Positions 1-12,906 of a DNA stretch of 64,000 nt are shown piece by piece. Under the pieces are notes generated by a model. That model did no database searches. It saw only the letters and a program-made list of their open reading frames with translations, and was not told where the DNA came from. The number at the start of each line of letters is the position of its first letter. Within the stretch, counting starts at the first letter, position 1. The position numbers were made by a program, and so were the translations under genes. The DNA lies in NCBI GenBank assembly GCA_030562195.1, contig JAUJPP010000005.1, positions 36,505,106-36,569,105 of the forward strand, read 5' to 3'. Source of the DNA: Nipponacmea schrenckii (taxonomy: Eukaryota > Mollusca > Gastropoda > Lottiidae).

Positions 1-3000
1 TTTAAGAATGATGGCTATTGTGAGTAAAAGTATGACATTGTGAACATGGATAAAGATTGGATGTGCGTATCTTCTTAAAGCATCGAAATTTTGAGAATAA
101 TATGAGATTGCATTATCCCTTGAACAACCTTCAAGAGTATTCTGTGGTTGCTGTTTAACAAAAATATGATTGCATTTTGATAATAGAGTAAGAAGGTAGA
201 ATGGATACAACTATCATTATTTTATATTTAAGATAATCTCTTTTTGCTCACAATTTTATTATATTCTCTTTAGTATGGTAGTTCTTGTGGTGATTTCATT
301 ATAGATGCTTCCATTCTTTGATCTCTGGTTTTATTCAGTCCAGTCAGGTCATGGTGAATCACTTTACGAGATCACTCTTATGACGAGTTTGAAATTCGCT
401 GTTCTTATCCATTATAGTCCCTTTTCAACTGTCACAGTCACCAGTACCAAAGTTAGAAATTTGTTATTAGCGAAGTGTTATAGGAGAGAAATTCTACTTT
501 ACACCAACATCATTATGACATGGGTCCATTGTTTTATCCGGAAACTTTCGACAGCTGCTTGAAAATCAAGCCCCAAAAATTGAGTTGAAAGTTATGGGGG
601 GGGGGGCGGAAGTAGAAATTGTAGTTTCTTATGCCTCTTTCGACGATAAACATATATAAACTCTTATTTTCGTATTAAGTTACAAAATTCTTATTGAAAT
701 ACTGTTTGTGGCAAGTAATCGTTACCTAATAATTCACAACAGTGGCTCTTTTAAAAAAAAACCACAAAGACAATTTGGCCTGGTTTGGTTGAATATATAG
801 ATTTAATTTTGACGATTTGTGGACAAACAGTGGAGAAAATGCATTCTGAGGAATCTTTTATTAATTAACACGAATGATAAAAATCTAAAGAGTTCTCAAG
901 TTTCAGAGAAATTTATTAAAATGACGACTGCAATAAGTTATCAGTGATCTTTATTTTTACCAGAATTCATTGGGGACTGGGATAATTAGAAACTCGATCT
1001 TTTTATTTAGTTTCAAGTCTCTTAATGGTCAATATTAGTTATTATCTGAAAATCAAACCTTTTTCTGAAATTCAAGAGAAGATTGAAACATAATGGTTCG
1101 ATTTCAATCAGACGAATCGCACATTCCGATCGCAGCCAACAAAGACTTTTCATTCAAGCAGAATCAATTGTAACCCAAATCGTTCCATATTCAACAAACT
1201 TCAATTTATATAGGCTAATGCAAATTGTGTTCAGGTATGATTGCCATAAAGAAGGGATCAAGATACAACTGTAATTCCTGCCACAACCATTTCGCGCTTC
1301 GTGGAATGATTTTACACATATCATAAGAGTCTGTGACCCATAATATTTAAATTCGCCTATTCCAATCCACACAGTGGATTCTTTTTTGTATGAACCAAAT
1401 TAAAAAATTAGTTCACTTTCCTGAAAGTGAAGGGTACAATCTATATCAGCTAAAAGTCTTGTCATAGCTAGATGTTAAAATTGACCACGTGTTCCTGTCA
1501 AATAGCATAACCTGATAGCTCAATAAATTTTAATAAAATTGAGAAAAATCTTCACAAATCTCGAATAATTCAACAATAAAACGTAAAAAAAAAAGACAAT
1601 TATGCTTTATTATTGTAGATTCAAAAAAGCTGTCAACATCGTCACGCCCTTTGTGGCACAAAGTACAACAGGGCTAACGTTACCTGACAATAACGTCACG
1701 CCGTCACGCTCCATGTGACACTAAGGACAGTGGCGAATGGTGTAACATTATCTGTACGACGATGGGTCATTGTAAAGGCACGCCTTAAAACGCCTGACAG
1801 GCCACCGTTTTCAGACCGTCAACATCTGCTGTTTTCGATGTTATTATATTAAAGTTTGAAGGGACAAAAAAAGTCTCAGTTAAATAAGAAAATTGTGACC
1901 AATATAGACATGTTTCAGTAAAATAGAATAAAGCTCTCAACTCATATCCATTCTGTACATTTTATATAGCTTATAGTATTTTTAAAATAGTACATTATAC
2001 CAGGTTTCCAGTGATAATGCAACTGAAAGACATGTAAAGTTTAGTGTGAAATAAATCCTCATCATCAACCACGACCCAGCAGGACAAACCGTCAATTATA
2101 ATAGACACAGGAAGACAGCTAACTGAGTAAATTGAGAACATATAGAATATAATGGTGGAAGATTATCATATCTGGACTATTATCATATAATATTATAGTT
2201 TATCATACTTTTATATCGTATTCCTTACACTATCGACCTATTGCTATCAGAATAATCAGGTACAACTGGTAATCTGAAGCTGGGAATTGTCTTTAATTCC
2301 GTGGGAGAATGCACTACCATTGTTTTCGAACTGTCAGGCATGGGCATGTGCGTGGTGAAAATGGAAATAAAAGCTTATCTTAATTTGAGGTGGTTAGAAA
2401 TGGGGGTAATATGTAAGCAGCATCTATAAATTCAATATTGCTGATGCAGAGAGTTTTGATGCTTACTGCAGTAGAAACTGCTAACAACTACAACTCGATA
2501 AATAGGCTTCATTATCAATAGATTGGTTCCATTTCATTCTAAAATCAGCAAATAAACCTAGAATATCAACAACACTGGCTGACCGTGATCAATTATTATT
2601 CTATCGTTTCATGTTTGACCTTCACACACTTTGACTTTTTACTTATCTATTATTGATATGAACAGAATGAAACAATTCCGCTTGGTCAGAGAAACATAAT
2701 TACACTACCGGTCGTCATTGCTTTAGTTTTGTATAACAATAGAAGTCATTTTTGATTATGACCAACTCTGCGGTGTTGTTCATATGGGGCTTTGTATACC
2801 CCCACCCCTCCTTTCAATTTTCATTACAAAATGAAAAAATTGGCTTTGGACACCCCCTTCTCGCGACCCTCACCTACTTTTTCGGGGAACGCCGCTCTGA
2901 CTCTTTCTATTTTTAGTGATATAAGTTTTTGTGTAGTTTTTCTGCATCCAGGAACAGGTAATGTGTCTTTGATCCACTATTGATATTCAAATTGAGGCCT

Positions 3001-6000
3001 GATGTATTAGAAGAGTCGTGGAATACCACGCAACAAAAATAATTTAATTCTTCGCGTATACAATAATATCGTTTAATTTCCCTCTATCACGAACTGTTCA
3101 CGTTTAATTGCTTATTATTATATATCTATTAATCATCTTTTGTTCATTAGTTTATTTTTTATGATATTTCTGGATAATTTACAGCCAAAGTGATGTGGTC
3201 AACTGTTATTAACGATGAGTATCTAAGAATAATAACACAAAAAAAAATTGAAAAAAATCCATTAAACTAAAAGTATTAAATATGAAAGGAATACACAGTA
3301 TTACTCAATTTATAGCAGTACAGGACTATAAACTATGGTTATTTTCTAGAAATTCTTTCTTTTTCTATTCATTTTTTTGATAAGGTCGTCACAAAAATGT
3401 TAATAGTCGCCCATTCAGCTATGTTTATTATAAATTTGGGAGAAATTGGTATTTTACGGCTATTAAAGTAATTGAAAGGAAAATGTTAGATAGAAATGTC
3501 ATTATAAAGAGGCATTACGTATACAGATGGAGACCTTGGTTATCCCAATCTTTTCCAGCTTACTTATCGATTTTGTTTAGACAAGTTTTTGTACAAATTG
3601 TTTTTTTTTATCTGTTTTATTTATCTGTTTTATTTTATTTAATTCATTTCAATGCTAGTAAATAAAGAAACATTTATCATTTATGCACGTATCATTGAAA
3701 ATATATTATTGCTCTTGATTAATTGAAAATTCTTATCCAGTAACAAGTTCACACGAAATAGCTGAACGTAAAGTAGCATTATCTTTCAACTTTTTCAAAT
3801 ATGTATTTTTACTGGGAATAAAAATCGATATTTTGCCAATGATCGACTAGAAGGGCTAGAACTATTAAAACGAATTATTTCAATTTATTCCACAAAACAA
3901 CAAATTTTATCTTCAAAATCAGCTTAAATTAAAATTAACATGAAAATAAGTGAAATTTTATCCTGGCGATCGATCGAAATATTGTAAAACTAATAATTAT
4001 AATCCTGTTACTTCAAACAGTCCACAGATCATATTACTGAATAATTTCCAATATTATAACAGAAAAAAGCTCGGATGAAATTATCTCCGACGACCTTGTA
4101 GAAATCGCTGTAACACTTTCGGTCTGTCACGAGAGTGGGTCAGTCTCCAGGTCAATATTCTAGTAAAAGACTTGACGAGGTGACATTGAGTGGAACAGAA
4201 TAAAAGACAGAATTATCTAGGGACGCATAAGATGGGTGTAAGGCTATTAATTTTCTTGTCTGTTTGAAGAGGGATATGGTCTCTACATTGGCTCACAACT
4301 TACGCACTTACGGAATCGACAGTTATAGAAATTAAAACGTCCTGGCTAAATTGTCATCACCCTGTCTTTTTGGCTTGTATTCAAATGCAGAATTGTAAAA
4401 CGGCAGGGCTTTTAGCGTATGCTTGTATAGTAGATCGTCATATATCAATCATTCAGTTTAATTGCCTATTTCATTCTCTCAATACGGTTTTCAAAAGGAG
4501 GATGAAAAAAAACATTTAATTTCATTTCTGATTCTCAAACAAATCTCATATTACTGTCTTCAAAAGCCTGACACTAAACCGTCAACTAGTCACAATATAA
4601 TCAGGATTTTTTAAGCTTTTCCATTTTGCTTTTGATATCATGGTAAAAATCGCCTGTCAAACGACCATAAAACACGTTTACAAAGAAGATGATGTAACAG
4701 AGTTAATTCCCTTGGTTGTAATTTTTCTGCCAATGAATTGTGACTAGTATAAATAATATATGAATCCATTCTGTCTTCCCAGGTTAGCCTACCTCAAACA
4801 ACTTATAATGATGGTACGATAATAATAGCCTCCATATCGAATGTGGCCAGTATATTTAATATATAATATAACAATGTGCCCTGCAGGTTATCAACTTAAT
4901 GGCTTTATATCAACTCCTGAACTAATAACATAAATAATTTGTACTTGAAACCATTTTATTTACCTAGTTCGATTCAAGTTTTAAAAATCAGCACAGTGTA
5001 TTTAATCTAAGATGTTCAAGTCATTTAATACTTTACAATTTTCACCTGACAAAATTTATCAAGAAAGTAGAATAAATGCTATGTGGAGATTTAACCAAAG
5101 TGGATATCTGGAGAGTCCGACACATCAATTGCTCCAAATTTGAAATTTGTATGACAGACTTTAACTTGAGTGTTTCATAATGGTTGCCTTTGACTCAGTA
5201 ACATCAACAGCTCAGAAAACTGAAGACCGTAGGTCAGATTGTAACTGAAGTGTGGAGATTAAACCAGAATGGTGTAAAATCTAATCTGAATATAAAACAC
5301 TAGTAGCAAGGTTTTCATCACGTGATGTAACCTATAAAACGCTTTATATCCACTTACAATTTATTATTTATAATGCGAACAATGATATCATTGATGGTGA
5401 ATAAAATTGGTTGTTTGAGGGATGAAAATAGCCCACTGGGGAAGAGGGTTGATGACATTGTAAGCTACTCGAGTTGCAAAGAGCTTGTTAACGATTCGGG
5501 CCTTTGAAGCAGAGCTGAACTTGTGCAGCAAACATTATATTCATATTATATACTAAAAATTCAACTAAATACCATGAAGGTTACATAAAAATCCAAGAAA
5601 TTCATATCAAGTAAAAATAATTTCAATTATGTACCAAAATCATAAAATTATATACCAAGACAGGATTCACGAACGTTATTATATTTCTATTCCCCAAAAG
5701 TGACAAACCAATGTTAATGAAACCCTATAGACCATTGACGAATTGATTGGAAATCCGTTAACAACGTTGAGGGTAATTATGACACGTGCTCTGAGTAATT
5801 ATCAAAGTAAACGTATCATCACTTTAATCTGAACCGAATTTCGATAGTCTGATGGGCTGCCGATTTAGTGGCGTTTCATCGCAAAACTAAGAGGCGACGT
5901 CCATCTAATCGGTGCTAGACATGAGACTTTTACAGATAAAAACATAATAATAAGACCATGGTGCCGATTCGTGTTTCAGATATAAGATTTATCAGAAAGA

Positions 6001-7540
6001 TAAATAGAAATCAAATTCACCTATCGAATCAAACGGCCTACAGCAAAAGTTCTGCAACATATACAGAATCAACTTTACGAAAGCTGCCACAGATTGCCGA
6101 AATATATCGAACAGTACGACGTGACTGCTTGCAAAATCAATGAGCCAAAAATAAATAAGTCCAAAAAACATTCAGGATCTATGAATTATTATATGACATT
6201 AAACGTACTCCAAGAGGACAAAGTAATCAACAACTATCCCATATCGTCCACAAGCTGGCAATTCAATGAAACGGGCATTGAACGAATCTAATGTCCTTCA
6301 TGGATAACCCCAGTCAAAATATACAGATTTCCCCTAAAGAAAAATAACACTTACAGTTTTTTGGGTTTTTTCTTTTCAAATTCAAAGGTATAATTTGGTA
6401 ATAAACCAAAGTAAATTTTAATTGTTTTTCTTATCGAGCGACAGAGACAAGTAACAAATTATGTCACTGCCAAACCCCAAGGAAATTGGCAATTTAGAAA
6501 AGTAAAATTTTAAGTTTTTGTTATCAAACAAGAAAGATAACAAATAGGCTATTTGTACCAAGAAATATTGTAATAAATTTGAGTGTGTTTTTATGTTCAA
6601 ACTAAAATCTTTAATAGTTTTGGAGACTTAGAAATATTGCGCAAGTTATAATCCGAACTATACGGATTGTACTAAACCTCTTTTATTTGTACTAGTCGAG
6701 TAAAAAGAGTTTACTTTCATAGATTTGAATAAAAAAAAGTGTATTTTGAGCAGTACTCGGTATGACTATTTTCTATAGGAGATTTGATATTCATTTCAAT
6801 AATGATTATCAGATCGGATTGGAAAAATAAATAAAGTTTCAAAAGAGATTATCGAATCAGCTCCTTAGATCGGGAATGATGAAAGGATTCAGGGAAAGGT
6901 AATAGTGGTCAGCATATTTCGGACAATAAACTAACTGATAAGTGCCAAGATACAGGCTGTCAATATTGTATTGTACTGTACTTCTTAATGCAATAGTTAA
7001 TTTAAGATTTATAGAATATGATTAAGAATAAAATATATGTATTAAGTATTCATAATACAATAAGTGAATATAGACATTAGGATATGATACCTCATCGATA
7101 ATCTATCATCACTGATGACTCAGAGATCCATTCACAAATAGCATTTGGAGCATTTCTACAGTGTTTCTTTGTAACAGAATAGAAAATATACCGCTGTTCA
7201 GAAATGACGCCTGTTTTAATTTAACAATTGGACAATATTCGGTGTCAAAAGTTTGTGATTTTTTGCTGACGGTGGATCTCTAAGGTTCACAGCCATTAAC
7301 ATTATTATATTAAGATATTGTGTCCGTGACAATAAAAATAGTTTGTAACCAAGTGAATAAGATGTCGGGGTAACGAAATTAACAAATTCTTTGGCAATCA
7401 TAAAAAAGACGGAATTGAAATGAAATATTTCAAGAATGTGTAAGGATACCATTTTTATTATCCTCAAGCACCACTCATATCTGAATTACACCGTGATTAT
7501 TAACAACATGGAGTTTTGCGTCTAAATCTTTACTTATATT
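1..7540. other. Gene-poor AT-rich stretch
   Basis: I see no convincing gene on either strand. The open frames are short (under 90 codons), have no recognisable domain and lack paired splice signals. A run of 11 G lies at 596-606. A slightly more GC-rich patch with several CGTCACG words lies at about 1640-1800 but has no coding signal. Unrecognised dispersed repeats may be present. Confidence 0.5.
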
Positions 7541-7544
7541 GGAT

Positions 7545-8420
7545 TAATAATAATAATAAAATCTTTATTTTACATGGGTCAGTATAAGGTCCAAAACACA
7601 AGGACATGGTACTGTCTAACATTCAGCCCAATCTGATGCAGTTTAAACATATCTTATTATTTAATGTTACAAAGGGATTAGGACAATTTACAAAAACTAT
7701 AACAAATTTCGACACTATAGATATTTACCGGAGGGACAATCCCGAAACATAGATCTGCATTTGAATCAGATTGCACAGGCGTCAAATGCCAGCGTAGAAA
7801 TTAACCGATCTTTTATATCATACTTACCACTGCTAATGCCATTTGCCTAAAAACTTCGACTCTAATTCATCGATTCAATCTCTCTAGAGCCAGTATAATA
7901 GGAATATGAGAGAGGTCTTTAGAACCGTATCGTTCAAGACGTCTACAAGTCTCTCACTAGGAATTGTGGAGGTTTTAAAGGTACATAGCATTCTAAATAA
8001 TTGTTTATCCTAAGCCAATAGTAAGAGTATGCCAAGGTATATCAAAATGGTCTCTGTATTCGGCGTAAATTGTCTTATCTTACAAATTGAACGCCCATAT
8101 GTATCTAGATTTTTAACTCCAGTTAAAGCATTGTATTTTCATTAGAAAATTTTAGACGATTTTCAGATTCTAGCATTAGCTTTATCCTCTTCAAGAGCCA
8201 TATAATTAAATATCTATATGGTAACCTATCTAGAATTGGACTCTCTTCAGCTATCTGCCTCCATTCGGAGAGCATAATTATTGAACAAGATCCGTTTGTC
8301 CCTTTAAAATAGTGTACCATAAAAGACGTCTGCAAGTCTCCGAGCAGAATTGACTGAGATTTTAACATGTAAAATACGACAGAATAAACCTAGTTTAATA
8401 GCTAACAGGGCAGACCATGT
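7545..8420 (-). mobile_element. Decayed LINE 3' end (probable)
   Basis: Read on the minus strand, the segment ends in AATAAAGATTTTATT followed by ATT repeats (plus 7545-7575), a common form of non-LTR retrotransposon 3' tail. The DNA before the tail has interrupted open stretches rich in Leu, Ile, Arg and Ser, such as 8123-8368. These look like the C-terminal part of a reverse-transcriptase ORF, but no catalytic motif remains. Blocks around 7880-7990 and 8210-8370 resemble each other, so two partial copies may be present. The family cannot be assigned by eye. Confidence 0.4.
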
Positions 8421-8712
8421 AAAATGGCTATTAGATGTTTTTCTATTAGAAATCATTTTACTTTGTCGTCAGTATTAATTTAACCCAGCTATAAAATATG
8501 ATTATACAAAGCTGTTTAGCTCTGGTTCAGACTCGCTGACTGTCTTCTTGAATAAGATTCCTTCCCAGATCATTACGACTTTTTACTCAGAAAGTACATC
8601 GTATGGAGTTTTACTCTCTTTGGGGTACAGCTACAGAAACACTATAATAAAGTATAAATCTAAGAACCCTATGTGCTTCATAACCAAACAGAATATTTTG
8701 ATAATTGGGAAG

Positions 8713-8715
<3 letters not shown>

Positions 8716-8745
<30 letters not shown>
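8716..8745. repeat. (TA)n microsatellite
   Basis: An uninterrupted AT/TA dinucleotide run of about 15 units. Open frames reading through it encode poly-Tyr-Ile and are artefacts. Confidence 0.9.
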
Positions 8746-8748
<3 letters not shown>

Positions 8749-11700
8749 ATATAGGTGGGGGGTTTGCAGGATATATGTAACGGTATTACATTGAATAGTT
8801 TTATGGTCGAAAATACGATATTTTGACAACTTCAAAAAATCCACGTCTTTCATTATACACGATGTTGGTCAGCAATACAGAAGCAATAGATATTTAGTTA
8901 GCATATAACGACATTAAAGCGAAAAAGTTTAATTCTTCAACTCTATCCCTCCGCCATTATCGGTACCGTTCACATTTGTCCCTTTAAGTATGATCTCTAT
9001 CCATGTAACAGTTGGACTAGAAACCAACATAAAAGCGATATTAAGATGTATTTTGTAATAAAAGAAATTGTGTTATTTATTAAAATTGAAAATTATTTAC
9101 ACAGACTTCGGTAATTTTCTTTAAAGGTTTTTTGCCTCGTAAATATGAAAGAAAATTGACATATTTAATCCCATTAACTAGAAATATATAAAATGATTGG
9201 CTAATACTGTTTATTATGTCATAAAACAGCCAATGAAAATAGTTTATAGGATTTGAATTGTAACGGTTATGATGAAAACTCCATTTATTTTAAGAGAATA
9301 TAGCACCTTGGTGGAAAATTTATTGTAATAAAATGCTCCGAATGTGATTTGATTTTTTTTATACCGTTTCTTTTTCTAACCTGCGTGTTACTCACCAATA
9401 CATAAAAAATATACAAAGAATGATGTTTCATAGACATGTCTAGATATGGAATATTTTATACACTTACATATGAGTTGCATTAGTGTTGTCAGTTAGCCTA
9501 CCTATCGGTAACATTATCTATTAACCTTTTCTTAATAACTATAGAAACACAATTCATATTTTCAATCTGAAAGTAACACGCATGACTGACATTGATCAAT
9601 ACCGACTTCTTTAAGGTAAATACAATTACGATTGTATCACATCCCAAGAATATCAACTACCAAACCAAACACAGAATCGTCCAATTTGAACCAATCCATC
9701 CACCCAATACTATAACTAACTAACAGGTCGGCTTCCTACCAACCGAATGTAACAGTCAACAAATTTCGGACTTAGTGCTGTCGTAAGTTTTCAAATACAG
9801 AAGTAAAGAGCCTGCTTGTTTTTTCACACGAGACAAGAGTTGTATTATATCATTATAATGTTCTATTGTTGATCTTCGTGACTAATAACATATCTGTATA
9901 TCTAGAAAAATAAACAAATTATGCTGTTGGATATTAAAATATATTGATATTATAATAATATCCCAATACAGCTGTTTAAACTATTGCTTAGTCATAAACT
10001 GGTAATATATTTTCAACGACAAGAGCCCCAAGATCAGGTGTTTAATTTTGTTATAAAGGTTTTACACTTAAGCTCACTAGTTAGGGGCAGGTGCAAATAT
10101 ATACTCCTGGATTGAGAACTAACACCATATCGTCCCTGGAAAACATTGATCAGCCTCCCGTCAAGTAGGGACATCGGACAAAATCAATCTAAATGCGTTT
10201 AATTTTTCTCTTTCGACACACATTTATATTTTTCTGTTGACATTGGTTTGGGTCAAAGGAGAGTATAATCGTTTTATAAAGTTCATTTTGTTATAACTCG
10301 TAGTTTTAAGATATCCACCATGCATTACTTCAACCCACGCGTTATTAACTTCCAGATAAAGTCCACCCCGTACATGCAGTCTCACCGCAGTGCTGACCCA
10401 GTGAACCAGATATTTGATGATCAGTATAATTGAAGGTGAATGTCGGAAAGAATTGTAATTAATATTAAACAAACCCCTACTGCGGCTTTAATTACTTCGA
10501 TTTTTTTACCTATATTCATGTCAGATTCATCTGCCTTCCAGCTAGGGGTTAATAACATTAATTTCCAAACAAATGAAGAAATAGAATCGAGATTAAAAGA
10601 ACATAGTCAGTTTTTTAATGTAAAAAAATGGAAACACAGCCTCGTTGTTAAAACAATTACGGGGCTTATTGCATAACAATAACAATATTGTATTCAACAA
10701 GACAATGTAATTTCTAAACGAACTCAAACATGTATGGAGGTTAACTTATTCTCTCACTTCGCAGTCTTTATTCATATAAAAAAATAGTCTTACTTCACTG
10801 TCGTATATCTTACGAACCATTGCATGACCGGTTTGTCCGTATAGTTTGTACCTTTCGGCCAATGTGTTTAAACAATCATAAGAATGTCTTAATGAATGGT
10901 AAAGATTGGTAAGGAAATATGATCGGATTATACGGACTCATATCTGATACGATGTATGATAACACATACACGGCATGTTACGCTTATAAAATTTCAAGTC
11001 TATCTCTTATTAAATCTTTCAACTCGATCTCGGTACACACAAACTGTCAGATTCGACGATAAAAATAATAAATTTCAACTTTTTCATAGCAATTATTTCT
11101 CCTACATAGTTTTCCATAATAATTATACGATATCAAGTTATCCTTCAATGGTTCAGTCCAAGAAAGTTAGTTTACCTAGTTTTGTACAGTGGGAGTAAAC
11201 CACATTACTGACAAACTGCATCAAGGGTTTGGTACGGATTAAACAAAAAGAGTTGTCTCCCATAAATGTCTTAAAAAATATAACCTTCGAAAAGCCCAAA
11301 AATATTCATGATATTACAACATTTTGAAGCCTGGCTACATTAGGGGAACGAACTCAAATCGGGTAATATCAAATCTCAATATCTGTTTATAACTTAATAA
11401 ATATAAAAAAATCTTTACACTGACATATAACTATGCTATGTTGAAAACTATAGGCCTTGGAATATAAATGGATATTTATATACATGTACATGTGTGAATA
11501 AAAAACAAAACTTGGCGCTTTAAATAAAGCTGAATGTTTAATAGATCCACTGTCAAACGTTATTATAATACAAGAAAGCAATAGAAAATCGAAAATATAA
11601 AATACTAAAGGCATCAAAGCATAGAAATTAAAAAGGGTTGCTATTGATAAACATTTAAAATATTATACAGTCATGTTTTTGCATATGCACAACACACATT

Positions 11701-12130
11701 CAAAATATAGTTACCCAGAAAGTCGATTTTCAAATAAAATACCCGAAACACACAAACCTGTGAAGTTACTTGGAGGAAATAACTGGATAGTGAAACAGTA
11801 TACTACAAGAATTACTTCATATTTCAAAGAGGCTGAAATAAGCTTCCTTCTTCTTTTAAAAGACTAAGATAAAAGTAAAGTAAAATTTCTATCTTGATAG
11901 GTGATGAAACTCACTAACCTGGTGAGATCTGTTCAATTAGGAGACTAAGACTAATTATTTTATTGTTTGAAGCTTTAATATCTGAGTTGCAATCAAAGAG
12001 ATCAAACTATATGGTCGCAATGCAAGTTTTAAAAGCTAGGCTAATTACGAAAAGAAATGTAATTCAGAGTGTTTTGAGAATATTCAACTAATGAAGGTTA
12101 TATAACTAGGGCCAATCTCTCTACTGACAC
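8746..12130. other. Intergenic, no gene recognised
   Basis: AT-rich sequence with only short unrecognised open frames, the longest being 82 codons at 10224-10472 on the minus strand. No domain, splice pattern, tRNA or terminal repeat could be supported. Confidence 0.45.
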
Positions 12131-12600
12131 ACTGGAAGCCGCGTGGTGACTCAGTTAGATGCATGCTCGCCATCCTGACTTTCCATGGTTTCAACGCGGC
12201 AAAGGTCGGTATCAGTCTAATTAAAATAAAGACCTAACTTTCGTTCGTATTTTATTAGTTTCGTTTCGAAGGTTTTTATTAGCTATTGGCTTTGTATGTA
12301 ACCACTATAGCTAACTGTAATGGTTACATACAAAGCCAATAGCTAATCAAAACATTCGAAACGAAACTAATAAAATACGAACGAAAGTTAGGTCTATATT
12401 TTAATTAGACTGAGGTCGGAATGAACGTTAAGAGTTTTCAACCCCTTGGTGATGTAGGTCGGAGGGCCCGACATGGAAAACGTCTAGTTGTTCGGACGGG
12501 ACAATAAACCGAGTCCCGCGTGCTTCTGGCTGTGCGCGTTAAAGATCCCTCGGCAATTCGAAATCACAAAATGAGAAGGCTAACACCGCTGTCTTGACAA
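12131..12600 (+). mobile_element. SINE-like element, interrupted
   Basis: The left part contains GTGGTGACTCAGTTAGATGC, which resembles an RNA polymerase III A box of a tRNA-derived SINE. The right part (12425-12600) holds a GC-richer block with GACGGGACAATAAACCGAG and CGTTAAAGATCCCTCGGCA, phrases I associate with molluscan SINE bodies. A foldback element is inserted between the two parts at 12213-12412. The ends are uncertain. Confidence 0.45.
12213..12412. mobile_element. Long-TIR foldback MITE (Mutator-like)
   Basis: A nearly perfect inverted repeat with arms of about 88 bp around a short centre at about 12301-12325. The arms begin CAGTCTAATTAAAAT and end in its complement. It is flanked by direct repeats AGGTCGGTAT (12203-12212) and AGGTCGGAAT (12413-12422), which are 9 of 10 identical. 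Long terminal inverted repeats with a 9-10 bp target duplication fit a non-autonomous Mutator-like element. No transposase is present. Confidence 0.7.
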
Positions 12601-12884
12601 AATTATCCGCAACCCACCCTGTATGGCCTGTTCCATAAAGTGCAGAATAGTAGGGTGTAAAATTCCATTTATTTCAGTTCATTTTCTGACACTTCACGTT
12701 AAGAAAAATAATGTATGATTTTTTAAACAGTCACGTCGACCCCCCTCCAAAGAAATATTTGTCGAAATAGTTATCAAGCCAGTTTCGGACCAGGTAAATG
12801 GCTTGTTGGGTGAAGTTGAACGTGTCCATTTAATTGCCACGTTTACAGCTCATGAGTAAACGAACTGATCCCAGTTCACACACA

Positions 12885-12892
12885 ACCGGAAG
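12885..12892 (+). promoter_or_regulatory. ETS-type site upstream of SRPRB
   Basis: ACCGGAAG lies 15 bp upstream of the SRPRB start codon. It matches the ETS/GABP core often found in housekeeping promoters. There is no TATA box at a suitable distance. The assignment rests on motif and position only. Confidence 0.4.
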
Positions 12893-12906
12893 CACAGCAA
12901 GACATC

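Noticed and set aside
10440..10676. 78-codon open frame on the plus strand
   Set aside because: No recognisable domain, no splice partners and composition like the surrounding AT-rich DNA.
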